Shown here piece after piece: positions 8,494 through 17,377 of a stretch of 64,000 nt of DNA. Source of the DNA: Stenotrophomonas maltophilia (GTDB taxonomy: Bacteria > Pseudomonadota > Gammaproteobacteria > Xanthomonadales > Xanthomonadaceae); NCBI GenBank assembly GCA_002363385.1, contig DEVL01000003.1, forward strand, positions 1,035,441 through 1,099,440, written 5' to 3'. Each line of letters opens with the position of its first letter. Within the stretch, counting starts at the first letter, position 1. The position numbers were made by a program, and so were the translations under genes. Below the pieces are notes generated by a model. That model did no database searches. It saw only the letters and a list, made by a program, of their open reading frames with translations, and was not told the origin of the DNA.

Positions 8494-10574
8494 CACAGGT
8501 CCGCCATCTGGTGCGGCTGCAGTGCCACGTACGGGGTTTCCTTGTCGGTCCGCTGCGGGGTGCGGCGGGCCATGAAGATGGTCTTGATCGCGTAGAACAG
8601 GATCGAGAACACCACGAACAGGAACAGCACGGTCAGGCCGGTGTTGACGTAGGCGTTGACCACGATCTGATGCATCTGGCCGACGGTCTTGGCCGGTGCG
8701 GTCAGCGTGCCGCTGGCGATCGCATCCTGGTACTTGTGCGCCTGGGCCAGGAAGCCCTGGGCCGGGTTCTTGTCGAAGATCTTGATCAGGCCCGCATACG
8801 TGGTGCAGATCAGCAGCCACACCGCCGGCACGCCGGTCACCCAGGCGAAGCGGTCACGCTTCATTTTAAACAGCACCACGGTGCCGAGCATCAGCGCGAT
8901 ACCGGCCAGCATCTGGTTGGAGATGCCGAACAGCGGCCACAGGGTCTGGATGCCGCCGAAGGGATCGACCACACCCGTGTAGAGCAGGTAGCCCCACAGC
9001 GCCACGCAACCGGCGGTGGCGATGATGTTGGCGGTCCACGACTCGGTCTTCTTCAGGGCCGGGATGAAGTTGCCCAGCAGGTCCTGCAGCATGAAGCGAC
9101 CGGCACGCGTACCGGCATCCACCGCAGTGAGGATGAACAGCGCTTCGAACAGGATCGCGAAGTGGTACCAGAAGGCCATCATCGCGTTGCTGCCGCTCGG
9201 GATCGCCTCGTGCAGAATCTGCGCGATGCCCACCGCCAGCGTCGGTGCGCCGCCGGCGCGGTGCAGGATGGTCGGCTCGCCGATCGCCGCGGCGGTGGCC
9301 TCCAACTGCTCGGGGGTGATGATGAAGCCCCACGTATTGCTGATGTAGGCCGCAGCGGAGACCGCATCCGGGCCGATCACGGCCGCCGGTGCGTTCATGG
9401 CGAAGTAGATGCCCGGATCGATGATCGAGGCGGCCACCAGCGCCATCACCGCGACGAACGATTCCATCAGCATGCCGCCGTAGCCGATGTAGCGCATGTG
9501 GCGCTCATTGGCGAGCAGTTTGGGCGTGGTGCCCGAAGCGATCAGGGCATGGAAACCGGACACCGCGCCGCAGGCGATGGTGATGAACAGGAACGGGAAC
9601 ATCCCGCCTTTCCAGACCGGGCCGTCGCCGCTGGCGGCGAACTGGGTCAGCGCCGGCATCTTCAGTTCCGGCATGACGATCAGGATGCCGATCGCCAGCG
9701 CCACGATGGTGCCGATCTTGAGGAAGGTGGAGAGGTAATCGCGCGGGGCCAGCAGCAGCCACACCGGCAGCACCGAGGCGACGAAGCCATAGCCGATCAG
9801 CATCCAGGTGATCTGGATGCCGGTGAAGGTGAAGGCCGGGCCCCAGACCGGATCGGCGGCGACCTTGCCACCGAACCAGATGGCGGCCAGCAGCAGGATC
9901 AGGCCGACCACGGAGATCTCGCCGATCTTGCCCGGGCGGATGTAGCGCATGTACACGCCCATCAGGATCGCGATCGGCATGGTCGCGATAACCGTGAACA
10001 TCCCCCATGGGCTCTCGGCCAGCGCCTTGACCACCACCATCGCCAGCACCGCCAGGATGATGATCATGATCAGGAAGGCACCGAACAAGGCGATGGTGCC
10101 GGGCACCGGCCCCATTTCCTCGCGCACCAGATCCCCCAGCGAGCGGCCGTTGCGGCGGCTGGAGAGGAACAGGATCATGAAGTCCTGCACCGCACCCGCC
10201 ACGACCACGCCCACGACCAGCCAGAGCAGGCCGGGCAGGTAGCCCATCTGCGCGGCCAGCACCGGGCCGACCAGCGGGCCTGCACCGGCGATGGCGGCGA
10301 AGTGGTGGCCGAACAGAACGTGCTTGTTGGTCGGAACGTAATCCAGACCGTCGTTGTTGATCACCGCGGGCGTGGCCCGGGTCGGATCGAGCTGCATCAC
10401 CTTGTCGGCGATGAACAGGCTGTAGAAGCGATACGCGATGAGATAGATGGAGACCGCAGCGACGACGATCCACAGCGCATTGATGGGTTCACCGCGGCGC
10501 AGTGCGACGGTGCCTAGACAGAATGCGCCAAGCAGTGCGATGACTGCCCAACCCAGTTTCGAAAAACCTTTCAT
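8493..10574 (-). CDS. cstA: CstA carbon starvation protein, pyruvate/peptide transporter
   Basis: A 693-residue inner-membrane protein with about 16-18 hydrophobic segments, close in length to E. coli CstA (701). CstA-family proteins take up pyruvate, and were first described in peptide use during carbon starvation. Conserved stretches include GHHFAAIAGAGPLVGPVLAAQ and SGFHALIASGTTPK. The start is ATG with AGGGAG ten bases upstream. It heads a two-gene operon with ybdD and is divergent from a pirin gene across a 227-bp gap that must hold both promoters. In other bacteria the gene is controlled by cAMP-CRP and CsrA; I could not identify a clear site for either. Confidence 0.95.
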   Translation of the reverse strand: MKGFSKLGWAVIALLGAFCLGTVALRRGEPINALWIVVAAVSIYLIAYRFYSLFIADKVMQLDPTRATPAVINNDGLDYVPTNKHVLFGHHFAAIAGAGPLVGPVLAAQMGYLPGLLWLVVGVVVAGAVQDFMILFLSSRRNGRSLGDLVREEMGPVPGTIALFGAFLIMIIILAVLAMVVVKALAESPWGMFTVIATMPIAILMGVYMRYIRPGKIGEISVVGLILLLAAIWFGGKVAADPVWGPAFTFTGIQITWMLIGYGFVASVLPVWLLLAPRDYLSTFLKIGTIVALAIGILIVMPELKMPALTQFAASGDGPVWKGGMFPFLFITIACGAVSGFHALIASGTTPKLLANERHMRYIGYGGMLMESFVAVMALVAASIIDPGIYFAMNAPAAVIGPDAVSAAAYISNTWGFIITPEQLEATAAAIGEPTILHRAGGAPTLAVGIAQILHEAIPSGSNAMMAFWYHFAILFEALFILTAVDAGTRAGRFMLQDLLGNFIPALKKTESWTANIIATAGCVALWGYLLYTGVVDPFGGIQTLWPLFGISNQMLAGIALMLGTVVLFKMKRDRFAWVTGVPAVWLLICTTYAGLIKIFDKNPAQGFLAQAHKYQDAIASGTLTAPAKTVGQMHQIVVNAYVNTGLTVLFLFVVFSILFYAIKTIFMARRTPQRTDKETPYVALQPHQMADL

Positions 10575-10801
10575 GAGATTGCGTCTCCCTGGAGATCGTC
10601 GTAAGAGTCCGCCTTGGCACTGACGGGGTCAATGCAATGGCGGGGGCTTGCCGCTAGTACTTTGGTCGTAGGGTGGGTGTGGCACGTGCCTGTGCACGTC
10701 GCCGGAACATCACGCTTGGAACAATCGGTTGCGGGCATGACCGTTGGCCGGGGGGACGACTGCGCCCATCTTGTACCCAGTTTCCTCAGTCTGGAGTCAC
10801 C

Positions 10802-11653
10802 ATGAGCAGCCCAATCCCGGTGCGCGTGCTGCGCACCATCCGTGGCATGGCCACCTCCGATGGCGCCGGCGTGCGCCTGACGCGGGTGATCGGTGGCCCC
10901 TCGCTCCCTGATCTGGATCCGTTCCTGCTGCTGGATGAATTCGGCACGGACCGCGCCGAGGACTACATCGCCGGCTTCCCCAGCCATCCGCACCGTGGGT
11001 TCGAGACCGTGACCTACATGCTCGACGGCCGCATGCGGCACAAGGACAACCACGGCAACGAGGGCCTGCTCACGCCGGGCAGCGTGCAATGGATGACGGC
11101 CGGCCGCGGTCTCATCCACTCGGAGATGCCCGAGCAGGAATCCGGGCAGATGCGTGGGTTCCAGCTGTGGGTGAACCTGCCGGCGCGCGACAAGATGACC
11201 GACCCGAAGTACCAGGAGTTCGCCCCGGACCACATCCCGGTGACCGCGCCCGCCGACGGCGTGCAGGTGAAGGTGATCGCCGGTCAGGTGGGTGACACCG
11301 TTGGGCCGATCGTGCAGCCGGCCACTGATCCGGTGTACCTGGACATCACCCTGGATGCACGCGCGGGCTGGAGCTACACGCTGCCGGACGGCCACAACGC
11401 CTTCGCGTACGTGTTTGAAGGCGGGCTGGAGATCGGCGAGGGCGAGGATGCGCGCCCGGTGGCCAGGCAGGAAATGGCGGTGCTGGGCGGCGGCGAGCAG
11501 GTGACGCTGCGCGCGGGCGACACCGGTGCGCGTCTGATCCTGGTGGCGGGCCGCCCGCTGCGTGAGCCAGTCATGCGGCATGGGCCGTTCGTGATGAATA
11601 CCAAGCAGGAGCTGATGCAGGCCTTCGTGGATTTCCAGGAAGGCCGCTTCTGA
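10802..11653 (+). CDS. Pirin family protein
   Basis: A 283-residue bicupin protein. The N-terminal cupin has the pirin metal motif: HPHRGFETVTYMLDG, then H in MRHKDNHG, and the WMTAGRGLIHSEMP segment carrying the last His and Glu ligands. Bacterial pirins include the quercetinase YhhW and regulators of pyruvate dehydrogenase or redox responses; the substrate here cannot be told. The ATG at 10802 follows CTGGAG and is where the family N-terminus begins. It is divergent from cstA. A second, more distant pirin is encoded at 12467-13330. Confidence 0.9.
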   Translation: MSSPIPVRVLRTIRGMATSDGAGVRLTRVIGGPSLPDLDPFLLLDEFGTDRAEDYIAGFPSHPHRGFETVTYMLDGRMRHKDNHGNEGLLTPGSVQWMTAGRGLIHSEMPEQESGQMRGFQLWVNLPARDKMTDPKYQEFAPDHIPVTAPADGVQVKVIAGQVGDTVGPIVQPATDPVYLDITLDARAGWSYTLPDGHNAFAYVFEGGLEIGEGEDARPVARQEMAVLGGGEQVTLRAGDTGARLILVAGRPLREPVMRHGPFVMNTKQELMQAFVDFQEGRF

Positions 11654-11708
11654 GGCACGTGGGCACCGCTCGCTGGCCGGCAAACGCATGACACCTGACG
11701 GTGTGGGA

Positions 11709-11733
11709 GGCGCCGGCCAGCGGCCGGCGCTAC
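11709..11733 (-). repeat. SMAG/REP-like palindrome with GTAG end
   Basis: Read leftward, GTAG is followed by a perfect 9-bp stem (gcgccggcc / ggccggcgc) around a three-base loop. A terminal GTAG next to a GC-rich palindrome is the hallmark of the SMAG elements dispersed in Stenotrophomonas genomes. It sits between the convergent ends of the pirin and an exported-protein gene, a usual location for REP elements. A related cgctggccggc stretch occurs at 11670-11680. Confidence 0.65.
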
Positions 11734-11777
11734 CGTGGATGGCCGGATGAGTGCGGTGCACCGTCCCGGCCTCGTGC

Positions 11778-12239
11778 TTAGCGCCCTGCTGCGACGGCGG
11801 AGGGCGTCAGGTTCATGCCCTGTGCCAGCGATTGCAGCGAACCCAGTTCGCTCTTGTCGCCAGCGTACAGCGCGATCTGCGCGAAACGGTTCTTGTCGAA
11901 CTTCACCACCGTGATCCGGCGCGTCTCATAGCCCGGCGGTTTCTGTCCACCCAGGTCGGGCTGGTACCAGTACAGCGTTTCACCGGCGAAGCTGCCTTTT
12001 TCCTGGCGCAGCGAGCGGTTCAACGGCAGCTCGGGATTGCGGGCGCTCAAGGTCAGGCTGAGCACTTCGCGCCCATCGGCGGCGGTGGCCTTGCACAGGA
12101 TGAAGTCGCGTTGGGCGAGCGCCTGCCATTGCAGGCCGCTGCTGGCGGGCAGGGACGGACATTCGCTGGTCGATTGCGCCGCAACGGCGCCGGCAGTGAC
12201 CAGCAGACACACACATACGACAGCGCGCAGGACGTTCAT
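11778..12239 (-). CDS. Exported hypothetical protein
   Basis: A 153-residue protein with an N-terminal signal peptide (MNVLRAVVCVCLLVTAGAVAAQ, cleavage expected after AxA near residue 22). The mature part is small and has two cysteines (CPSL near the start and ILCKA) that could form a disulfide in the periplasm. The ATG at 12239 is preceded by a strong GGGGGA ribosome site, which favours it over in-frame codons further upstream. I recognise no domain. It lies between two pirin genes and appears monocistronic. Confidence 0.7.
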   Translation of the reverse strand: MNVLRAVVCVCLLVTAGAVAAQSTSECPSLPASSGLQWQALAQRDFILCKATAADGREVLSLTLSARNPELPLNRSLRQEKGSFAGETLYWYQPDLGGQKPPGYETRRITVVKFDKNRFAQIALYAGDKSELGSLQSLAQGMNLTPSAVAAGR

Positions 12240-12466
12240 GGTTCCCCCAAGGTCGATGATCGCGTCCTTCGCTGACAGGCCGTCCGGTGGCCGTCGACAA
12301 CCCAGGCCGTGGTGGCGCATTCCCCGCGCGCGTACCGGATCACTCGCTGCCGTCAGTGTCGGACGAGTGATCGGGACCTTAACGGAATGTGACTCAGTGT
12401 ACAAATAACGGTTTCAGGTGAACCTGTCTGTCGCGACGCAGGTGGTCCAGGTCGGCCCGGCCCGGA

Positions 12467-13330
12467 TCAGAAGGCGGGCAGGGGAATGAACTCTTCATCG
12501 TCGCCCGGGATGGTGCCGAAGCGGCCGGCTTCCCAATCGTGCTTGGCCTGCTCGATCCGTTCGGTGGAGCTGGAGACAAAGTTCCACCAGAGGTGGCGCG
12601 GGCCGTCGAGCGGTTCGCCGCCCATCAGCATCGCCTTGATCGGCGTCTTGGCGCGCAGGCGGCCGCGTGTACCGGGCTCGGGAATGATCAGGTGCTGGGC
12701 AGGGACATCCACACCATCGAGCTGGGCCTGTCCTTCGAGGATATAGAGCGAGCGCTCGGCGTGACCAGTATCCAGGTCGATTTCCGCATCCGCGTCGAGA
12801 TCGATGGCGACGTTGAGGGTGTCAGCAAACACCTTGACCGGCGATTCTTCGCCGTACGCGCGGCCGGCGATGACGCGCAGCCAGGCACCGTTGCGGCGTT
12901 GCTGGGGCAGGGTCGCGGCAGCGTGGTGGTAGAACGCGGGGTCGGTCTCTTCGGCACTCTTCGGCAGCGCCAGCCAGGTCTGCATGCCGTGCAGCGGATG
13001 GTCATGCTCGCGTTCGACGGCGGGCGTGCGTTCGGAGTGGGCGATGCCGCGGCCGGCGGTCATCCAGTTGACGTCGCCGGGGCGGATCACCTGGTCCGAG
13101 CCGAGGGTATCGCGGTGGCCGATGGCGCCGGACCACAGGAAGGTGACGGTGGCCAGGCCGATATGCGGATGGGGGCGTACGTCGATGCCGGTGCCCGGGG
13201 AGAGCACGGCCGGGCCCATCTGATCGACGAACACGAACGGGCCGACGCTGCGTGCCTGCAGGGTCGGCACGGCGCGGCGCACCTGCAGGCCACCGATGTC
13301 ATGGATGCGGGGGGCGATGATGGTCGTCAT
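12467..13330 (-). CDS. Pirin family protein (second copy)
   Basis: A 287-residue bicupin protein, paralogous to but clearly different from the pirin at 10802. Metal-binding stretch: HPHIGLATVTFLWSG, IGHRDTLGSDQ and WMTAGRGIAHSERT, giving the usual three His plus Glu set; a C-terminal pirin domain follows. The chosen start (MTTIIAPRIHD) matches the family N-terminus; an in-frame codon at 13372 would add 14 residues without support. It lies leftward downstream of the FadJ-like gene but is separated from it by an intrinsic terminator. Substrate unknown. Confidence 0.88.
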   Translation of the reverse strand: MTTIIAPRIHDIGGLQVRRAVPTLQARSVGPFVFVDQMGPAVLSPGTGIDVRPHPHIGLATVTFLWSGAIGHRDTLGSDQVIRPGDVNWMTAGRGIAHSERTPAVEREHDHPLHGMQTWLALPKSAEETDPAFYHHAAATLPQQRRNGAWLRVIAGRAYGEESPVKVFADTLNVAIDLDADAEIDLDTGHAERSLYILEGQAQLDGVDVPAQHLIIPEPGTRGRLRAKTPIKAMLMGGEPLDGPRHLWWNFVSSSTERIEQAKHDWEAGRFGTIPGDDEEFIPLPAF

Positions 13331-13437
13331 GCGGGCGGTCTCGCTGGCGGGGACAGAGCGGGAGGATCGCATGCGGGGTGTGGGGGTGGGAGGCCTGTAT
13401 CGGTAACAGGTTGTTCTGGTTGCACGCAGGCGGACAC

Positions 13438-13463
13438 AAAAAAACGCCAGCGTGCGCTGGCGT
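13438..13463 (-). terminator. Rho-independent terminator after the FadJ-like gene
   Basis: An 8-bp stem (acgccagc / gctggcgt) is followed, leftward, by a T run (a-tract 13438-13444 on the plus strand). The other side also has a short T run, so it may work in both directions. Confidence 0.85.
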
Positions 13464-13474
13464 TTTCGTGATCC

Positions 13475-15538
13475 TCAGATCACCGGTTCGCGCAGTGCCG
13501 GCGAATCCCAGCCCGGGCGCGGGGCGAAGCGATCGCCATAGCGCTGCTGCAGGACCTTGAGCCGTTCGACCAGGACATCGGCGCCGGTGGCGCGGATGTA
13601 CTGGATTGGACCGCCGCGGAACGGGGCGAAGCCGGTGCCGAAGATCACGCCGGCATCCAGCAGGTCCGCATCGGCGACAACGTCGTCGTGGAGGCAGGCG
13701 ACGGCTTCGTTGAGCAGCGGCAGGATCAGGCGGTCTTCGAGATCGGCAGGGACCTCGTAGCTGGCGGGGACGTCGGGCTTCTGCGCGCGGCCGTTCTCCC
13801 ATTTGTACAGGCCTTGCCCGTCCTTCTTGCCGCGCTTGCCCTGTTCCACCGTCGCCAGGGCGGCAGGTACCTGCAGGCCGAGGAAGGGTGCCAGTTCCTT
13901 GCCCACGCCGGCGGCCACATCCAGGCCAACGGTGTCGAGCAGTTCGATCGGGCCCATCGGCATGCCGAACTTGACCGCGGCCTTGTCCAGCACCGGACCC
14001 GGCACGCCGTCGGCATACGCGGTGGCGGCTTCAAGCATGTACGGGAACAGCACGCGGTTGACCAGAAAGCCCGGGGTGCCGGCGACCGGCACCGGGAACT
14101 TGCCCAGTGCCTTGCAGAAGGAGGCCAGGCGGCGCTCGGTCTCCGGTGCCATGCCGTCGTGATGGATGATTTCCACCAGCGGCATCTGCGCGACCGGGTT
14201 GAAGTAATGCAGGCCGGCAAACTGCGCCGGGCGCTGGATGTGGTCGCGAAGTTCGTCCAGCGGGATCGAGGACGTGTTGGTGGTCAGCAATGCATCGGCC
14301 TTCATCCTCGGCTCCAGCGACTGGTACAGCTCGCGCTTGGCCTCCGGGTTTTCGATGATGGCTTCGATCACCAGATCGGCCTGGGCGACGCCCTCACCCG
14401 CGAGATCGGCCTTCAGGCGCGCGGCCACGGCCGGGCGCTTGCTGTCGTCCTTCACCCGCTTGGCGAACAGCGTCTGCGCACGTTCCATGGCCGGGTCGAT
14501 GAAGCGCTGCTCGCGATCCTGCAGGGTCACGTTGAAGCCCTTGTAGGCCGACCATGCCGCGATGTCGCCGCCCATCACGCCGGCGCCGACCACGTGCACG
14601 TGCTGGATGCCGTGGTCCTTGCCGCCCAGTGCCTTCAGGCGTTCGGTCAGGAAGAAAATGCGGATCAGGTTGCGTGCGGTCGGGGTGCCGGCCAGCTTCA
14701 CCACCGCACGGCGTTCGGCATCCAGACGCGTCTGGATCGGGCTGCCGCCGGTGCGTGCCCAGGCGTTGATCAGTGCGTAGGGAGCGGGGTAATGCTCCTT
14801 GCGCGCCTTGCGGGCGACCTGCTTGGCCATCTGCGGGGCGAGCAGCTTGCGCGCCAGCCAGGTGTTGGTGATCCACGCGGTGGCGCGCTGCTTGAATGGG
14901 CGGGTAGTGCCCTTCAGCGCTAGCGACACGGCGGTATCGAGCAGCACGGCCGGTGCGACGACCTTGTCGACCAGGCCGATGTTGCGCGCGGCCGAGGCCG
15001 ACAGGTTGCGGCCGGTCAGCATCATGTCCATCGCCGCCGGGGCGCCGACCAGCTGCGGCAGGCGCGAGCTGCCGCCCCAGCCCGGGAAGATGCCCAGCTG
15101 GGTTTCCGGCAGGCCGATGCGGGTGGAGGCATCGTTGGAGGCGACGCGGTAGCGGCAGGCCAGCGCCAGCTCGGTGCCGCCACCCAGGCAGTGGCCGTGG
15201 ATCGCCGCAACGGTCGGGCAGGGCAGTTCGGCCAGCTTCTGGTACGTGCTCTGGCCACGGCGGATCGCGTCATTGACGGTGCCGCGGCGGTCGAATTCCT
15301 GGAATTCCTTCAGGTCTGCACCGGCGATGAAACCGGCGGCCTTGATCGACTGGATCACCACCGCCTTGGGCGGGTCCATCGCGATCCGCTCGATTAGGTC
15401 GCCCAGCTCGAGCAGCACGTCCTGCGACATGGCATTGACGCTGCTGTCGTGGCGGTCGAGGCTGAGCACGACGACGCCATCGTCACGGATCTGCGGGTGC
15501 CAATGCGAGAAGCGGAGCCCATCGAAGCCTGAGAGCAT
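13475..15538 (-). CDS. Fatty acid oxidation multifunctional enzyme, alpha subunit (FadJ/FadB-like)
   Basis: A 687-residue fusion of enoyl-CoA hydratase and 3-hydroxyacyl-CoA dehydrogenase, acting in the cytoplasmic beta-oxidation spiral. The crotonase domain (about 1-190) has both catalytic glutamates, E123 in GGGTELAL and E145 in GLPETQLG, with an oxyanion-hole segment FIAGADLKEF. A Rossmann NAD domain begins near residue 320 (VVGAGVMGGDIA) and the dehydrogenase catalytic His lies in GLHYFNPV; a C-terminal 3HCDH domain follows. No thiolase subunit is adjacent; a stand-alone thiolase lies at 41.8 kb. FadJ-like is likelier than FadB because of length and sequence style, but the two are hard to separate by eye. 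Confidence 0.9.
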   Translation of the reverse strand: MLSGFDGLRFSHWHPQIRDDGVVVLSLDRHDSSVNAMSQDVLLELGDLIERIAMDPPKAVVIQSIKAAGFIAGADLKEFQEFDRRGTVNDAIRRGQSTYQKLAELPCPTVAAIHGHCLGGGTELALACRYRVASNDASTRIGLPETQLGIFPGWGGSSRLPQLVGAPAAMDMMLTGRNLSASAARNIGLVDKVVAPAVLLDTAVSLALKGTTRPFKQRATAWITNTWLARKLLAPQMAKQVARKARKEHYPAPYALINAWARTGGSPIQTRLDAERRAVVKLAGTPTARNLIRIFFLTERLKALGGKDHGIQHVHVVGAGVMGGDIAAWSAYKGFNVTLQDREQRFIDPAMERAQTLFAKRVKDDSKRPAVAARLKADLAGEGVAQADLVIEAIIENPEAKRELYQSLEPRMKADALLTTNTSSIPLDELRDHIQRPAQFAGLHYFNPVAQMPLVEIIHHDGMAPETERRLASFCKALGKFPVPVAGTPGFLVNRVLFPYMLEAATAYADGVPGPVLDKAAVKFGMPMGPIELLDTVGLDVAAGVGKELAPFLGLQVPAALATVEQGKRGKKDGQGLYKWENGRAQKPDVPASYEVPADLEDRLILPLLNEAVACLHDDVVADADLLDAGVIFGTGFAPFRGGPIQYIRATGADVLVERLKVLQQRYGDRFAPRPGWDSPALREPVI

Positions 15539-15709
15539 GGGAACGTTCCATCCGGTTGTGTATGGAGAAGGGGGCTATGATCCAGAGGTTGTTTCCTCCC
15601 CGTCAAATCCCTATAGCTGGGGGAGAGAAGCCGTCGATCCATTGCCTGGATCGGAAAACTTAACGGAACGGTGGTTAAAAGCTGGTGCGGCGCAGTGTGA
15701 TCGAGCGCT

Positions 15710-15736
15710 GAACTTTTCCCGGGATTGGCAGTCTCA
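15710..15736 (+). promoter_or_regulatory. Putative sigma-E promoter of rpoE (autoregulation)
   Basis: GAACTT (15710-15715), a 16-base spacer and TCTCA (15732-15736) match the extracytoplasmic sigma-E consensus (GAACTT-N16-TCTRA) with one mismatch. The predicted transcript would start near 15743, about 34 bases before the rpoE ATG. RpoE-dependent transcription of the rpoE-rseA-mucD operon is known in Xylella fastidiosa, a relative. Confidence 0.6.
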
Positions 15737-15776
15737 TTGCCCGACGTCGGTCGGGCTGACAGGAGTGCGGCCCCGC

Positions 15777-16397
15777 ATGGCCGAGGTTGAAACACCACAG
15801 GAGCTGGACCTGGAGCTGGTCCGACGTGTGCAGCGTGGCGAGAGCGCGGCGTTCGATGTCCTGGTGCGCAAGTACCAGCATCGGATCATCGCGCTGATCG
15901 GGCGCTACATCGCGGACTGGAGTGAATGTCAGGACGTGGCCCAGGACACTTTCGTCCGCGCGTATCGCGCGATCGGCAGTTTCCGCGGCGACGCCCAGTT
16001 CTATACCTGGTTGCACAGGATCGCCGTGAACACTGCCAAGAACCATCTCGCCGCCCACAACCGCCGCCCGCCCACCGATGACATCGAGATCGGGGACGCC
16101 GAACAGTTCGACAGCGGTACGCGTCTGCGCGACACCGACACGCCCGAGCGCGAGTTGATGCGGCAGGAGCTGGAACAGACGGTGATGAAGGCGGTCTCCG
16201 CGCTGCCTGAAGAACTGCGATCGGCCATCACCATGCGCGAGGTGGACGGCCTGAGCTACGACGAAATCGCGCAGAAGATGGGGTGTCCAATCGGCACCGT
16301 GCGGTCGCGGATCTTCCGTGCCCGCGAGGCGATCGACACTGAACTTCGGCCGCTGCTCGATGTGGGCAGCGCCACCCGCGAGAAGAGCCGCGCATGA
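15777..16397 (+). CDS. rpoE: Extracytoplasmic sigma factor RpoE (AlgU)
   Basis: A 206-residue ECF sigma factor of the RpoE/AlgU class that directs transcription in response to misfolded outer-membrane proteins, heat and oxidative stress. Region 2 (FDVLVRKYQHRI to DVAQDTFVRAYRAI) and region 4 (LPEELRSAITMREVDGLSYDEIAQKMGCPIG helix-turn-helix) are complete. The ATG at 15777 fits AlgU-type N-termini and follows AGGAG. The anti-sigma gene overlaps by ATGA, and mucD follows: the sigma factor, its membrane inhibitor and a periplasmic protease form one operon. A sigma-E-like promoter lies just upstream. It is divergent from the FadJ-like gene. Confidence 0.95.
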   Translation: MAEVETPQELDLELVRRVQRGESAAFDVLVRKYQHRIIALIGRYIADWSECQDVAQDTFVRAYRAIGSFRGDAQFYTWLHRIAVNTAKNHLAAHNRRPPTDDIEIGDAEQFDSGTRLRDTDTPERELMRQELEQTVMKAVSALPEELRSAITMREVDGLSYDEIAQKMGCPIGTVRSRIFRAREAIDTELRPLLDVGSATREKSRA

Positions 16398-17293
16398 GCC
16401 ACGATATGTCCAATGATGCTTCCCGGGGCGCGTCCCCCGATAAATTCGACGCCCATTACCGGCAGCAGCTGTCTTCGTTGATCGACGGTGAGCTGTCGGC
16501 CGATGAAGCCCGTTTCATGCTGCGTCGGCTGGAACACGATGAGGCCTTGTCCAGCTGCAACGAGCGCTGGCAGATGCTCGGCGATGTGCTGCGCGGGCAG
16601 GCCTGCGCACCGGCGCCGGTCGATTTCGCCGAGCGGGTCCGCGTTTCCGTGGCCGCTGAGCCGGCACCAGCGATGCAGGCCAATGTCGAGCGCAGTCAGG
16701 ACCGCAAGGATCGCCGTGGCGGCTGGCGTCGTTGGGGCGGTGGCGCGGCACTGGCCGCTTCCGTCGCGGCCGTGGCGATGTTCATGACCCGCGAGCAGCT
16801 GCCCGACCCGGCAGCGCTGGACGCGCCGACCACCATCATCGCCAGCCAGGCCGAGCTGCCGCCCGCGCCCGCGCCGACAACGGAAGCCGCTGCCGCCGAG
16901 CAGGCGCTGGCCGTAGCGGCGGTGCCGGCTGCCGCCGTGGCGGCCGCCAGCCGCCGCCAGGACGTGGCCAATGCGCGCCGCGCCAGTGCCACCCGCACCC
17001 AGCAGGCCGCACGTAGCGCTGCCGAGCGCAGTGCCGAGCCGCAACGTGCGGTCGCCAGCCAGGTGCCGCTGACGCCGGCGGTACCGGCGGCCACCGCGCG
17101 CCAGTTCCCGTTCGGTGAGGTGGGCAACCTGCAGGCCAAGCCCTGGCCGCGGTCCAGCCTGGCCCCGGCCGCGGGCGGGGCGCTCAATGCCAGCTTCTCA
17201 ACGCAGGGCCCGCAGGCAGCGTTCTATCCGTTCGAGCCGCGTCTGCAGGAGTCCGCCGAGTCGGCTGAGCCCGCCCGCCGGCACCGCGACTGA
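16394..17293 (+). CDS. rseA: RseA-like anti-sigma-E factor
   Basis: A 299-residue single-pass membrane protein. The cytoplasmic N-terminus (about 15-75: YRQQLSSLIDGELSADEARFM) matches the RseA sigma-binding domain. One membrane segment spans about 116-131. The periplasmic part is unusually long and rich in Ala and Pro (residues 140-230) compared with E. coli RseA (216 residues). It should sequester RpoE at the membrane until cleaved by site-1 and site-2 proteases. ATGA overlap with rpoE ensures stoichiometric synthesis. No RseB-like gene follows; mucD is next. Assignment by domain and position is strong. Confidence 0.9.
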   Translation: MSHDMSNDASRGASPDKFDAHYRQQLSSLIDGELSADEARFMLRRLEHDEALSSCNERWQMLGDVLRGQACAPAPVDFAERVRVSVAAEPAPAMQANVERSQDRKDRRGGWRRWGGGAALAASVAAVAMFMTREQLPDPAALDAPTTIIASQAELPPAPAPTTEAAAAEQALAVAAVPAAAVAAASRRQDVANARRASATRTQQAARSAAERSAEPQRAVASQVPLTPAVPAATARQFPFGEVGNLQAKPWPRSSLAPAAGGALNASFSTQGPQAAFYPFEPRLQESAESAEPARRHRD

Positions 17294-17313
17294 GCATCGT
17301 CGCCCTGACGTTC

Positions 17314-17337
17314 CGCTCCGGCCTGTGCGCCGGAGCG
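17314..17337 (+). terminator. Hairpin between rseA and mucD (possible attenuator)
   Basis: A perfect 9-bp stem (cgctccggc / gccggagcg) with a six-base loop is followed by a short T-rich tail (tttctcc). It could reduce read-through into mucD or stabilise the upstream message. The tail is weak for a full terminator. Confidence 0.5.
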
Positions 17338-17377
17338 TTTCTCCCGCTTTGTTCCCTGACCCGGAGGTTCGTGTCTG

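Noticed and set aside
8511..10517. Very long open frame on the plus strand opposite cstA
   Set aside because: Its translation is His/Asp/Gln/Arg-rich with no domain, and it mirrors the codon bias of cstA; typical antisense shadow in high-GC DNA.
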